Below, piece after piece: positions 16,488 through 23,599 of a stretch of 36,349 nucleotides of DNA. Source of the stretch: CAMYLR01 sp039590215 (lineage in GTDB: Bacteria; Gemmatimonadota; Gemmatimonadetes; JACCXV01; JAHWKZ01). The stretch covers positions 1 to 36,349 of the forward strand of contig JBDHFX010000003.1 in assembly GCA_039590215.1 (NCBI GenBank), given 5' to 3'. The notes beneath the pieces were generated by a model. The model saw only the letters and a list, made by a program, of their open reading frames with translations, was not told where the DNA came from and did no database searches. Numbering within the stretch: the stretch's first letter is position 1; the number at the start of each line of letters is the position of its first letter. Both the position numbers and the translations under genes were made by a program.

Positions 16488-16534
16488 ACTTCTTCCTCGA
16501 TGATCGCAGGGTCCTGGGCACCCACGGGGCCGCT

Positions 16535-16563
16535 ATCCTACCACGCACGACGCCACGATGCAA
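16535..16563 (-). promoter_or_regulatory. Candidate sigma70 promoter for ppk1-CHAD
   Basis: On the minus strand TTGCAT (16563-16558), a 17-nt spacer and TAGGAT (16540-16535): 5/6 and 4/6 matches with ideal spacing, predicting a leader of about 40 nt before the ppk1 ATG at 16487. No Pho-box-like repeats are seen. The rest of 16488-16604 shows nothing else. Confidence 0.45.
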
Positions 16564-16604
16564 TTCCCGAGCCTAATCCACCAGGAACAACTCGTCTTTG
16601 GCGC

Positions 16605-16814
16605 CTAGTTCGTAAAGAAGTCGAATACGCTTCCGAGCGTGCTGCTCTCGGCCTGGTACATTTCGGTGTAGCGACACCGGGCACAGGTTAGCGTCGTGAA
16701 GTGTCTACCCTGAACATCGAAGATCTTGCTCCAGAAACCACCGGTAGCACGCATCTGTCCGGTTTCGTATTCGGAGTGCTCGCACTTCGGACAACGAAAC
16801 GGTAGCTCGGCCAT
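16605..16814 (-). CDS. Small zinc-ribbon nucleic-acid-binding-like protein (YpzJ/COG3478 type)
   Basis: 69 residues with two CxxC knuckles: 'RCPKCEHSEYETGQMRATGG' (C8, C11) and 'TLTCARCRYTEMYQ' (C44, C47), separated by 'FWSKIFDVQGRHFT'. This layout is that of a small conserved zinc ribbon of unknown function. The frame extends upstream, but ATG at 16814 is chosen because it has a strong GGGAGGTG Shine-Dalgarno at about 16821-16828 and gives the family start 'MAELPFRCPKC'. It lies between ppk1 and sixA and is divergent from sixA. Confidence 0.88.
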   Translation of the reverse strand: MAELPFRCPKCEHSEYETGQMRATGGFWSKIFDVQGRHFTTLTCARCRYTEMYQAESSTLGSVFDFFTN

Positions 16815-16902
16815 CGCACACCTCCCTCGTCGGACCGGACTCGTCTCCCTGATGGACGAGTGGCCACGAATAACATGATAGCACAAACTCTGGCTCAAGC
16901 TT

Positions 16903-17412
16903 ATGCGGACTTTGCTCGTATTTCGGCACGGAAAATCGGACTGGGGGGCGGATTACGATCGCGACCATAACCGCCCCATCGCCAAGCGTGGTCGGCGAGC
17001 GTCAAAGCTCATGGGCAAGTACCTCGCCTCGATCGACTTGATACCCGACCAAGTGCTCACGTCGTCAGCGACTCGCGCGCGCCAAACCGTCGAGCTCGCC
17101 GCCGAGGCCGGCGAATGGGAATGCTCAATTCGAGTTGCCGAACAGTTCTACGGAGCATCCGTTGATTCCGTTATCGACGAAATCCGGAGCGAACTCGATG
17201 CCAGTCATACGCTTTTGATCGCCGGTCACGAGCCAACATGGTCGAGCGTGGTAAGCACGTTGGCGGGTCGCTCGATATCACACTTCCCGACCGCCGCCGT
17301 CGCTTGCATCGAGTTTGACGTCGATCATTGGGCCGACATCGAGTTCGAATCAGGCCGGCTCGCCTGGCACGTGACGCCGAAGCAGCTCGAGCACGAGGGC
17401 TTCGAGGGATAG
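16903..17412 (+). CDS. sixA: SixA-type phosphohistidine phosphatase (histidine phosphatase superfamily)
   Basis: 169-residue single-domain enzyme. 'LLVFRHGKSDW' provides the catalytic Arg8-His9-Gly, 'SSATRARQT' the second Arg region, and 'LLIAGHEPTWS' the second catalytic His109. 'RPIAKRGRRASKLMGKYL' is typical of SixA rather than of phosphoglycerate mutases. SixA removes phosphate from protein histidines; its position beside PPK1, which itself passes through a phosphohistidine, and beside CHAD suggests a link to polyphosphate metabolism, an inference from neighbourhood. It is followed 14 bp later by an SRPBCC gene. Confidence 0.88.
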   Translation: MRTLLVFRHGKSDWGADYDRDHNRPIAKRGRRASKLMGKYLASIDLIPDQVLTSSATRARQTVELAAEAGEWECSIRVAEQFYGASVDSVIDEIRSELDASHTLLIAGHEPTWSSVVSTLAGRSISHFPTAAVACIEFDVDHWADIEFESGRLAWHVTPKQLEHEGFEG

Positions 17413-17426
17413 CACGGAGGTAAGAG

Positions 17427-17873
17427 GTGCAAACGTTCGAAACAGAGATCACGATCGAGTCGTCCCGGGACGCGGTGTGGGAAGCGCTCTCGGACATCGG
17501 CGCGATCAGCACCTGGAACCCGGGCGTCAAAGCATCGCACGTGACGACGGATGTGTCTGGCGGCGTCGGAGCCGGTCGCCACTGCGACCTCGGCGGGAAG
17601 AACTATCTGGACGAGAAAGTCGTGGAATGGCATCCAGGGGAGCGGCTGACGATGCGAGTGATCGGTACTAACCTGCCGCTCAAGCACGCCGACATTCGCT
17701 TTCACCTGCGAACGGATGGCACCCAGACAATCGTCTCGGTGTCACCCGAGTACGAGCTCAAGTTCGCCGTGCTCGGAACGATGATGGACGCCGTGTTCGT
17801 TCGCCGGAGCTACGTCAAGGGCATGAACGCGCTGCTCGCGGGTCTCAAGCAACACGTCGAGAGTGCCAGCTAG
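17427..17873 (+). CDS. SRPBCC / polyketide cyclase-like protein
   Basis: 148 residues with the SRPBCC layout: 'FETEITIESSRDAVWEALSDIGAISTWNPGVKAS' (first strand, helices and the 'WNPG' turn), a beta sheet ('GAGRHCDLGGKNYLDEKVVEWHPGERLTMRV'), and a C-terminal helix 'YVKGMNALLAGLKQHVES'. It probably binds a hydrophobic ligand; substrate unknown. GTG at 17427 has GGAGG 7 bp upstream. It is the likely second gene of a sixA operon, and its TAG stop abuts the TAA stop of the convergent CDGSH gene with no base between. Confidence 0.85.
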   Translation: MQTFETEITIESSRDAVWEALSDIGAISTWNPGVKASHVTTDVSGGVGAGRHCDLGGKNYLDEKVVEWHPGERLTMRVIGTNLPLKHADIRFHLRTDGTQTIVSVSPEYELKFAVLGTMMDAVFVRRSYVKGMNALLAGLKQHVESAS

Positions 17874-18527
17874 TTAGTTCTTGTCGTCGCGAAACTTCGC
17901 GTACCAGTGAGATCCGTCACAGAAGGGTTTGTTTTTCGACTGACCGCACCGGCACAACGTGTAGTGCTCCTTTGACGCCCCCTCTCCCTGCTCTGGCCCA
18001 GCCAGCTCGATCCCACCGGTGACGGCATAGGGACCGTTCTGGGTGACCGTGACCATTGGTTCGCGGTCCTGATCGCGATGCTCCGCGTCTTCGATTGAGT
18101 AGCTCAGTGCACCGGACGGGCACTTCTTGATCGTCGCAATGATCTCCTCGACGTCGGCCGCATCAGGATCGATCCAGGGCTCCGTCTTCAGCTTGAAGAC
18201 CGCCGCCAGACCGTCCGTGCAGCGACCCGCATGCGCACAGACTCCGCGGTTGTCGTGGATCGTGACCTTCTTTCCGGCGTAATCCTCGCGCTTGTCGAGG
18301 CTCCCATCTGTCAGCTTGGCGTCCGAGAAGTCGTTGGTGCCATGCGTCCCGTCGCAAAACGGCTTGTTCGCCGATCCGCCACACCGGCACAGCGCCACGC
18401 CGCGCACGTTCGCGCGTGGCTCCCCCTTTGAGCTCTGCAGATACGGGGTTTCATGCAGCGTCTGGTCGGGGATCAGGTAGCAGGGACCGTTCGGGAGCGG
18501 AACGAGCATCGGTTTTGAGTCGGCCAT
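17874..18527 (-). CDS. CDGSH iron-sulfur protein with two CDGSH motifs and a divergent 4Fe-4S domain
   Basis: 217 residues, cytosolic. Two CDGSH modules: C47-x-C49 ... C58-D-G-x-H62 ('CRCGGSANKPFCDGTH') and C192-x-C194 ... C203-D-G-x-H207 ('CRCGQSKNKPFCDGSH'), each expected to hold a [2Fe-2S] cluster with 3Cys:1His ligation. Between them is a divergent ferredoxin-like domain ('GVCAHAGRCTDGL' and 'IKKCPSGALSYSIED') of the kind often fused to CDGSH motifs. It is probably an electron-transfer or redox-sensing protein; partners are not indicated. ATG 18527 follows GAGAGG. Confidence 0.92.
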   Translation of the reverse strand: MADSKPMLVPLPNGPCYLIPDQTLHETPYLQSSKGEPRANVRGVALCRCGGSANKPFCDGTHGTNDFSDAKLTDGSLDKREDYAGKKVTIHDNRGVCAHAGRCTDGLAAVFKLKTEPWIDPDAADVEEIIATIKKCPSGALSYSIEDAEHRDQDREPMVTVTQNGPYAVTGGIELAGPEQGEGASKEHYTLCRCGQSKNKPFCDGSHWYAKFRDDKN

Positions 18528-18568
18528 GGCAACCTCTCTCGTTCAGGTGGCCGACAGACTAGCCGATA

Positions 18569-19054
18569 CTATCGGGGGATGGCCAACACCACCGTACCGA
18601 CCTCGAGCGCGACCGCCTCCCCATCAGGCCGCAGGTCGACGACGATCAAGTACTCGCCGTCTGGAAGATCCGCACCGAGGATGTCCCGCGCGCTGGCGAT
18701 CGGCGTGCTGAACGAACGTTGCTCACCGGGACCCAGTTCGACCGGAATCAAAACCGTTATGCAGGCGACGCTTTGGGTCCAGACTAGACGGTTGTTACCG
18801 TTCGTCTCAAACGCGCTGAGGAGCGCAACGCATCCATCAGGGAAGACGACCGTGACTCGCTCGTCGCCGGTGTTCTCAATCGTCAGCCTGCCGACGAGTT
18901 GAACTGGGAACGACTCCATGACATCGACCCGGGCGCTGAATTCGACATCGTCCAGGCCAGCGCCGGTGGGATCGACGCCACAGGCGATCGTAAGCGCAGC
19001 TATTCCGAGCAGGGGGAGCATGGCCTGAATACCAGATTTCACCATCGAACCCAT
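18569..19054 (-). CDS. Putative lipoprotein with a BsuPI-like beta domain
   Basis: 161 residues. The signal peptide ends in lipobox 'LTIAC' (Cys25), so export and lipid attachment are expected. The mature part is beta-rich: 'VQLVGRLTIENTGDERVTVVFPDGCVALLSAF', 'IPVELGPGEQRSFSTPI', 'LPDGEYLIVVDLRPDG', reminiscent of BsuPI-type intracellular-proteinase-inhibitor domains found in small lipoproteins. The family match is by pattern only. ATG 19054 or 19045 (M4) could start it. It stands alone on the minus strand, divergent from the small membrane-protein gene. Confidence 0.75.
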   Translation of the reverse strand: MGSMVKSGIQAMLPLLGIAALTIACGVDPTGAGLDDVEFSARVDVMESFPVQLVGRLTIENTGDERVTVVFPDGCVALLSAFETNGNNRLVWTQSVACITVLIPVELGPGEQRSFSTPIASARDILGADLPDGEYLIVVDLRPDGEAVALEVGTVVLAIPR

Positions 19055-19128
19055 CCTCTCGTTGACGAACCCGTACAGTGCCCCACCTTGAGCAAACTCC
19101 CAATCGCGGCCGCAGGTTCAGCGGCAAA

Positions 19129-19157
19129 TTGACTCCCTACGCCCTTTATAGTATTGA
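19129..19157 (+). promoter_or_regulatory. Weak candidate promoter for the small membrane protein gene
   Basis: TTGACT (19129-19134), a 17-nt spacer and TATTGA (19152-19157). The -35 is good and the -10 weak; AT-rich sequence between 19145 and 19165 offers other -10 choices. It lies upstream of the hairpin leader of the gene starting at 19216. Confidence 0.3.
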
Positions 19158-19162
19158 TTATT

Positions 19163-19200
19163 GATCGGGGCGTTTCGGGTGACGCCCCGGATTCCCGATC
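19163..19200 (+). promoter_or_regulatory. Structured leader hairpin abutting the Shine-Dalgarno
   Basis: Stem GGGGCGT (19167-19173) / ACGCCCC (19182-19188) with an 8-nt loop, closed by outer GATC (19163-19166) / GATC (19197-19200); an alternative outer pairing GATCGGG/CCCGATC is also possible. The Shine-Dalgarno GGGAGGAGG begins at the very next base (19201). It could protect the mRNA or modulate ribosome access; no known riboswitch class is recognised. Confidence 0.4.
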
Positions 19201-19215
19201 GGGAGGAGGATCGAC

Positions 19216-19485
19216 ATGGACTCCGGAAGCTTTTTCGCACTGCTCGTGATCAGCATCGTCGTGGCGGCGATCCTGCACTACGGGCTCAAGTTCTACGTCC
19301 GAGCGGGGCTGACTTCCTTCGTTTCGAAGGTCATCTTCGGCTATATTGGCGCGTCGTGGTTCGGGGCGATGTTCGGCCAGTGGGGACCGACCAATGGCAC
19401 CGTCTACTACGTTCCAGCGGTGCTGGGGGCGGCAGCCTTGCTGGTGCTCGTCGTCGACATCGTCAAGACGGTTCACTCCAGGTAG
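19216..19485 (+). CDS. Small conserved-looking integral membrane protein
   Basis: 89 residues, no family recognised. Three hydrophobic stretches: ~6-23 ('FFALLVISIVVAAILHYGL'), ~38-55 ('VIFGYIGASWFGAMFG') and ~66-83 ('VPAVLGAAALLVLVVDIV'), giving two or three membrane helices; the glycine-rich middle helix resembles GlsB/YeaQ-type proteins, but the match is loose. ATG 19216 has a strong GGGAGGAGG Shine-Dalgarno. A terminator-like hairpin follows 34 bp after the stop, so it is likely monocistronic. Confidence 0.75.
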   Translation: MDSGSFFALLVISIVVAAILHYGLKFYVRAGLTSFVSKVIFGYIGASWFGAMFGQWGPTNGTVYYVPAVLGAAALLVLVVDIVKTVHSR

Positions 19486-19518
19486 GAGCTGTTTCGGAAC
19501 ACAACGCCCAGAAACAAG

Positions 19519-19550
19519 AGGGGGTCACCGCTCATCCCGCGTGACCCCCT
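19519..19550 (+). terminator. Hairpin after the small membrane protein gene
   Basis: A perfect 10-bp inverted repeat AGGGGGTCAC (19519-19528) / GTGACCCCCT (19541-19550) with a 12-nt loop. The downstream T-run is weak (GTGTCGGTTT), so it may be an inefficient intrinsic terminator or an mRNA-end protector. Confidence 0.45.
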
Positions 19551-20235
19551 GTGTCGGTTTACAACCGTCGCCCTGTTGGCCCTTGCGTGTCTCGCCGCCT
19601 CTGCGCTCACCAGCTCTGCGCAGGTTGCACCCCCGTCACAAACCGAAGCCGAACTCATCCTGCTGGGAACCGGCTACCCACGTCCGGACCCGGCAACGGC
19701 CGGCCCCGCCACCGGCTACCCGCTCAAGGACATCCAAGCTGTCCTTTTAACCCACCTGCACTCAGATCACATCGCCGGGTTGCCCGACCTCTTCACCACA
19801 TCCTGAATCTTTAGCCGGCATACGCCGCTCGAGCTCTACGGCCCACCAGGAACGGAGAACGTGGCCGATGCGATCGTGAGAATATTCGAGGTCGACACCC
19901 CGATCCGACGCGATTTGACCGAGTTCCACACCGCCGAAGGCGCCACCCGCCCCAGCAACAACTTGATCGTGCATGCTCGTGGGGCGGACATCCTCGTTCA
20001 CGAAGCATATCTGCCAGAGCACTTCGATCGCGTGGACTCAAAGGAAGTGGCTGAGAACCTGAAGCGCTATCACACCAGCGCGACCGAAGCCGGTGGGGTC
20101 GCCGCCGCTGCTGGCGTCACTCTCCTGGTACTCACGCATCTCATCCCGGCTGGCGCTGAAGAGACCTTCATCGCCCGCGCTTCGAAGCACTTCACGGGAA
20201 AGATCGTTGTTGGACGTGACTTGATGCGGTTTTAG
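19537..20235 (+). pseudogene. Decayed metallo-beta-lactamase-fold hydrolase gene
   Basis: One reading frame carries recognisable parts of an exported MBL-fold hydrolase: a hydrophobic signal-like start ('LLALACLAASALTSSAQ'), 'AELILLGTGYPRPDP', metal motif 'LTHLHSDHIAGLPDL', 'HTPLELYGPPGTENVADAI', 'SNNLIVHARGADILVHEAYL' and 'VLTHLIPAG'. It is broken three ways, all in the same frame: a TGA at 19804-19806 where the family has Trp ('TTS*IFSRHTPLE'); a deletion of roughly 20-25 residues after 'TAGPAT', removing the glycine/aspartate region; and a larger one (~50 residues) before 'RPSNNLI', removing the central 'GDT' metal ligand. No ATG or GTG start is present in frame; TTG 19576 is the nearest. 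Loss sizes are estimates from family knowledge. Confidence 0.8.
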
Positions 20236-20257
20236 GTCCGGGGCCAGGGGAACGCCT

Positions 20258-20278
20258 CCCCCGCGACTGAAGCGGGGG
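20258..20278. terminator. GC-rich hairpin between convergent genes
   Basis: CCCCCGC (20258-20264) / GCGGGGG (20272-20278) with loop GACTGAA, placed between the MBL pseudogene stop (20235) and the stop of the convergent secreted-protein gene (20282). No T-run on either strand, so a bidirectional terminator or stabiliser is only suggested. Confidence 0.35.
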
Positions 20279-20281
20279 CGA

Positions 20282-20938
20282 TCAGTTCACCATTCGCTTG
20301 AGCCGGAAGCCGACCTTGCCGACTTCGACAAGATCGCTGACATCAAAACTGATCCTGTAACCTTTCACCGTTCCACCCACACTAAGGCCGAGCCTGCCGG
20401 CCAGCGCGTCATCGACGTCAACCCCTACGTTGAAGCCCTTCACCTCACGCTGGACACGCAACCCGAGTCTACCATCCAACGCTGCTTCCATATCCGTGTC
20501 GACATCGAGACCCGCGGTCGCCCAGCTGGTTGAGTTCTCGATCCGATTGTAGAGGCCTTCGAACCGATCGTAGACGCCCTCCGCCCGCTGGTACCAGCGA
20601 TACAAACCGCTCCCCTCGAACCGTTTCGCGAAATCCTTCTTGGCCTTGATGACGGCGTCGTCACCGCTACTCCGGCGGTCCTTTCGCAGCTTGACCCCAA
20701 AGTCCTTGGCGAAGTCGCGTTGAAACGAGTCGAAACGGGCCAGGATGTCGACCTCAGAGAGGATCGGTGTGTCGGTTGCATTGGGCGCCAGTGGAGCGCC
20801 GGTTTCCGGGGATGGCGCCTCGCTCTCTTGAGCACTGACTGGGTAAGCCATCGCTGCGGCCAATCCAAACACCAGAGCGACCCGACCCACCGTCGGACGC
20901 ACTGGGTTGAACTTCAGGGATCTACCCGCTCGACCCAC
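20282..20938 (-). CDS. Secreted protein with C-terminal ~26-residue beta repeats, unknown function
   Basis: 218 residues. The signal peptide ('VALVFGLAAAMAYPVSA', cleavage after A36 before QES) sends it to the periplasm or outer membrane. A Pro/Ser/Thr-rich linker (38-60) and a charged, probably helical region (62-135, 'RFDSFQRDFAKDFGVKLRKDRR', 'YDRFEGLYNRIEN') precede two and a half repeats at ~145-218 with the core 'A-L-x-GRLGL-x-V...VKG...DV'. The alternating glycine/valine pattern suggests amphipathic beta strands, perhaps a small membrane-associated sheet. No family recognised. ATG 20938 is one choice of start; GTG 20902 would still leave a full signal peptide. Confidence 0.65.
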   Translation of the reverse strand: MGRAGRSLKFNPVRPTVGRVALVFGLAAAMAYPVSAQESEAPSPETGAPLAPNATDTPILSEVDILARFDSFQRDFAKDFGVKLRKDRRSSGDDAVIKAKKDFAKRFEGSGLYRWYQRAEGVYDRFEGLYNRIENSTSWATAGLDVDTDMEAALDGRLGLRVQREVKGFNVGVDVDDALAGRLGLSVGGTVKGYRISFDVSDLVEVGKVGFRLKRMVN

Positions 20939-21120
20939 TCGAGCTCCTCATCAAGGATGACGATGTCATGCTCAGGGGTGAGACACCGCCACTCTTGAAG
21001 ATGTCGTTTCTCTGGTCGAAGTCGCAAACGGTGGCCTCCTTGGCAGTTGGTTCTACCTGAGGAACGAACGACGGCCCGATCTTGTGGCGGAGCCGCCGAT
21101 GATGAGCGACACTGAATCCC

Positions 21121-22368
21121 ATGCGGAAGCAGGCAGAATCATCGCCCGAGCCCCACTCCGACCCCACATATCGCGATGTCCTGTACGCCGAGCGGCTGAG
21201 GAACGCACACCGCGGAACGATGCTACGGGCTGCCATCGTAAGCGGCTTCTTCGGCACCGAGATGTTTATGGTCTACGGTCTTCGACTCTACGAATGGCAT
21301 CCGGGCACGACCGTCCTGGGAGGCTACTGCGCGGCAAGCGTTCTGATTTGGCTTTTGGCGCGCAACTCGGACCGCCTCACGCTGGCCGCGAGCATGGCGA
21401 TCCCAATTCTCGACATGCCGGCGATGTTTTTGGTGTTCGTGCGCACCCTCCCCGTTCGCGACCCGGAGAACATCATCGTATCCGCTCCCGGGTTGGCCAT
21501 CGTGTACCTGCTGATGATTCTGTTCGCTGTGCTCACCCTCCAGCGATGGCTCGTGGCGTTGACGACTGTGGTTGGCCTCACTCTGACCATCGCATTTGCC
21601 AGTTTGTCGGCGACGAGAGCGGACTTCCGGATCTTTCTCACGCTCGACATCTTCGCGTTCGGGCTGGTCGCGATGTACGCGATCGGTCGGCTGCGCGATC
21701 TCGTGCGAGTCGCCGCGTTACAGCAGACCCGGCGCGAGCGGTTACGGCGCTATTTCAGCCCGGACGTCGCTGGATGGGTCGAGGAGCGGGGCGACGATGA
21801 CCCCGCGGACACCCGCGTCATCACGGTCCTGTTCTGTGACATCCGCGGCTTCACCGAGTTGACCCAGGACATGTCCCCAAGCCGAGTCGTCGACCTGCTA
21901 AAGGAGTATCAGGGTGCGATGGTCGACGAGATCTTTGACAACGGTGGAACGCTCGACAAGTTCATCGGCGATGGCATCCTAGCGTACTTCAACGCGCCGC
22001 AGCATCAACCCGATCACGCACCTCGAGCCTTGCGTTGTGCGCTTTCGATGTGCACGGCCTTGGACGGGCTGAACGAGTCCCGAGCAAAACGAGCAGAGCC
22101 GCGCCTCGAGATCGGCATCGGGATCCACACCGGTCCTGCGATGCTCGGGACCGTAGGCACAGATCAGCGTCGCGAATACACCGCGATCGGCAGCACTGTC
22201 AACGTGGCCGCTCATCTCGAGGAGCTCGCCCGGGAAGTCGACGGCCCGATCCTTCTCAGCGAATCCACCCACCAGCTGATCGGAGCCTGGACTGGAGTCG
22301 AGCTTCTGCCGAAGACACGTATTCGTGGCGTGAGCGAGGCGATCTCGGTGTATCGCTGTGCACCCTAG
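21121..22368 (+). CDS. Membrane class III adenylate/guanylate cyclase-like protein lacking the catalytic arginine
   Basis: 415 residues: six predicted membrane helices (~35-55, 64-81, 87-108, 122-140, 143-161, 171-190), a short linker, and a cyclase homology domain from ~232. 'VLFCDIRGFTEL' (Asp240) and 'TLDKFIGDGILAYF' (Lys280, Asp284) hold the metal-binding aspartates and base-contact lysine; 'REYTAIGSTVNVAA' has Thr354 and Asn361. The transition-state Arg of the usual N-x3-R motif is His365 (CAT at 22213-22215). The enzyme would be predicted weak, inactive or regulatory. There is no separate input domain; the 6TM part may sense or anchor. The start ATG lacks a strong Shine-Dalgarno. Confidence 0.9.
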   Translation: MRKQAESSPEPHSDPTYRDVLYAERLRNAHRGTMLRAAIVSGFFGTEMFMVYGLRLYEWHPGTTVLGGYCAASVLIWLLARNSDRLTLAASMAIPILDMPAMFLVFVRTLPVRDPENIIVSAPGLAIVYLLMILFAVLTLQRWLVALTTVVGLTLTIAFASLSATRADFRIFLTLDIFAFGLVAMYAIGRLRDLVRVAALQQTRRERLRRYFSPDVAGWVEERGDDDPADTRVITVLFCDIRGFTELTQDMSPSRVVDLLKEYQGAMVDEIFDNGGTLDKFIGDGILAYFNAPQHQPDHAPRALRCALSMCTALDGLNESRAKRAEPRLEIGIGIHTGPAMLGTVGTDQRREYTAIGSTVNVAAHLEELAREVDGPILLSESTHQLIGAWTGVELLPKTRIRGVSEAISVYRCAP

Positions 22369-22377
22369 ACCAGGATT

Positions 22378-22423
22378 GGTCTAAAAAAGAGGGGCGCGGC
22401 CGCTTTGCGCAAGCGACCGCGCT
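22378..22423 (-). terminator. Rho-independent terminator of the Tad-type gene
   Basis: Read on the minus strand: an 11-bp GC-rich stem with one mismatch (arms 22411-22422 and 22394-22405, loop 22406-22410), followed by CCCCTCTTTTTTAG. Stem strength plus the six-T run at about 22383-22388 make a convincing intrinsic terminator for the gene ending at 22472. It may also act as a transcription barrier for the convergent cyclase gene ending at 22368. Confidence 0.75.
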
Positions 22424-22471
22424 CAGGAGGAGGGGGAACCTAGGTGGGCCGCTCCAGCGGCCCTAATCTCG

Positions 22472-23599
22472 TTACTCGATCAGTCGAACGGCCTTGATTC
22501 CGGGGCCGGTCCCAGCGCCGCCAGCCAAACCATTTGCGGGCAAGATAAACCCGTTGACGCGTTGGTTATTGCCGTTGCCGGTTACGTCTTGAACAAAGAC
22601 GGCGATGAAATTCGTGAACTTGATCGGCTTATTGCCCGGATCGAACTCGCGCGACGGATCAAAGACGGGGACGATGCCAATGCGAGGGCTCCCCTCCCAG
22701 TTGTTGCCTTGATTGGTTCCACCGACTTCGTTATTGAAACCGTCCCAGTACGCACCACCGTCGAGGCCGATTAGATCATTCGAGCCTTCTTCAGTGGGAC
22801 CTTGCATGTTGCCGGGCTCAACCATGTACTCTTCGCCGAGTGAGATGATGTTTGTGTTGCAGAATCCGATGTTCCAGCGGTAACGATCCGCGCCGGTCGT
22901 CGGGCCGCCCCCCTGCGGCATGTCCCAAGGGTAGTACCAGCTCGGCTGGTGGCTCCCGGCACCACCCTCTTTGAGGCTCACCGCCCGACCGACGTCGTTC
23001 GTGTAACCCAACCCGTCGGAACCCGTGCTACCCGGGTTGCGCCAATCCGAGCCATACCCGTGCACGTGAGGTTCGTAGTTGTCCTCAGGGTCGAAAACGC
23101 CATCGCCGTCGATGTCGTCAAAGCGATCGGGGATCGCGAACGGCTTGACGCATCGCGCCCGACCGGCGTCCTGAACTTCGGCCACCGCACGCGCATCGAC
23201 ATCGACCTCGTTCGTACCAAGCACGCGGGCGAACCACGTCGTCACGGCGTTACCCCGCGATGCTTCACGGCGGACGACCGCGGTTACTCGGCCTTGCGCC
23301 AAATCGATCGTTATATCCTCGGCCTCCATTTGCACCAGTTCATCGCGTACAAGGTTCTGCTCACCATACGTCGTCGCTATGGCGTGCGCTCTAGTGGCGT
23401 TCTGGGGCTGCATGATCAGCGCACCTGCGCCCGCCAAGGCGGCCGCGTCGGCCGCTCGCTGGGCCTCACCACGTGCGGTAAACAGCATCCCCGCGTCGAC
23501 CGCGAGCGCGGTCATGCCCAGGATCGCCACCGTGGTGAGCGCCACGAACGGCATCGCCGCGCCGCGTTGATTCCTCAATGCCTCCATCGATCGTTTCAA
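22472..23599 (-). CDS. TadE/TadG-like pilus-assembly protein
   Basis: About 375 residues. The N-terminus 'MEALRNQRGAAMPFVALTTVAILGMTALAVDAGMLFTARGEAQRAADAAALAGA' is the classic TadG-type leader, transmembrane helix and 'D-x-G-x-x-(x)-R-x-x-x-Q-x-A-A-D-A-A-A-L-A-G' motif. An extracytoplasmic region follows, with an aspartate-rich loop 'DIDGDGVFDPEDN' like a calcium-binding dockerin/TSP3 loop and many Gly/Asn/Trp residues. Start choice: a GGAGGAGGG Shine-Dalgarno at 23616-23608 lies 8 nt before TTG 23599; ATG 23632 has no Shine-Dalgarno, and ATG 23587 is a little far. No other tad/flp genes are near; an intrinsic terminator follows. Confidence 0.82.
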   Translation of the reverse strand: MKRSMEALRNQRGAAMPFVALTTVAILGMTALAVDAGMLFTARGEAQRAADAAALAGAGALIMQPQNATRAHAIATTYGEQNLVRDELVQMEAEDITIDLAQGRVTAVVRREASRGNAVTTWFARVLGTNEVDVDARAVAEVQDAGRARCVKPFAIPDRFDDIDGDGVFDPEDNYEPHVHGYGSDWRNPGSTGSDGLGYTNDVGRAVSLKEGGAGSHQPSWYYPWDMPQGGGPTTGADRYRWNIGFCNTNIISLGEEYMVEPGNMQGPTEEGSNDLIGLDGGAYWDGFNNEVGGTNQGNNWEGSPRIGIVPVFDPSREFDPGNKPIKFTNFIAVFVQDVTGNGNNQRVNGFILPANGLAGGAGTGPGIKAVRLIE

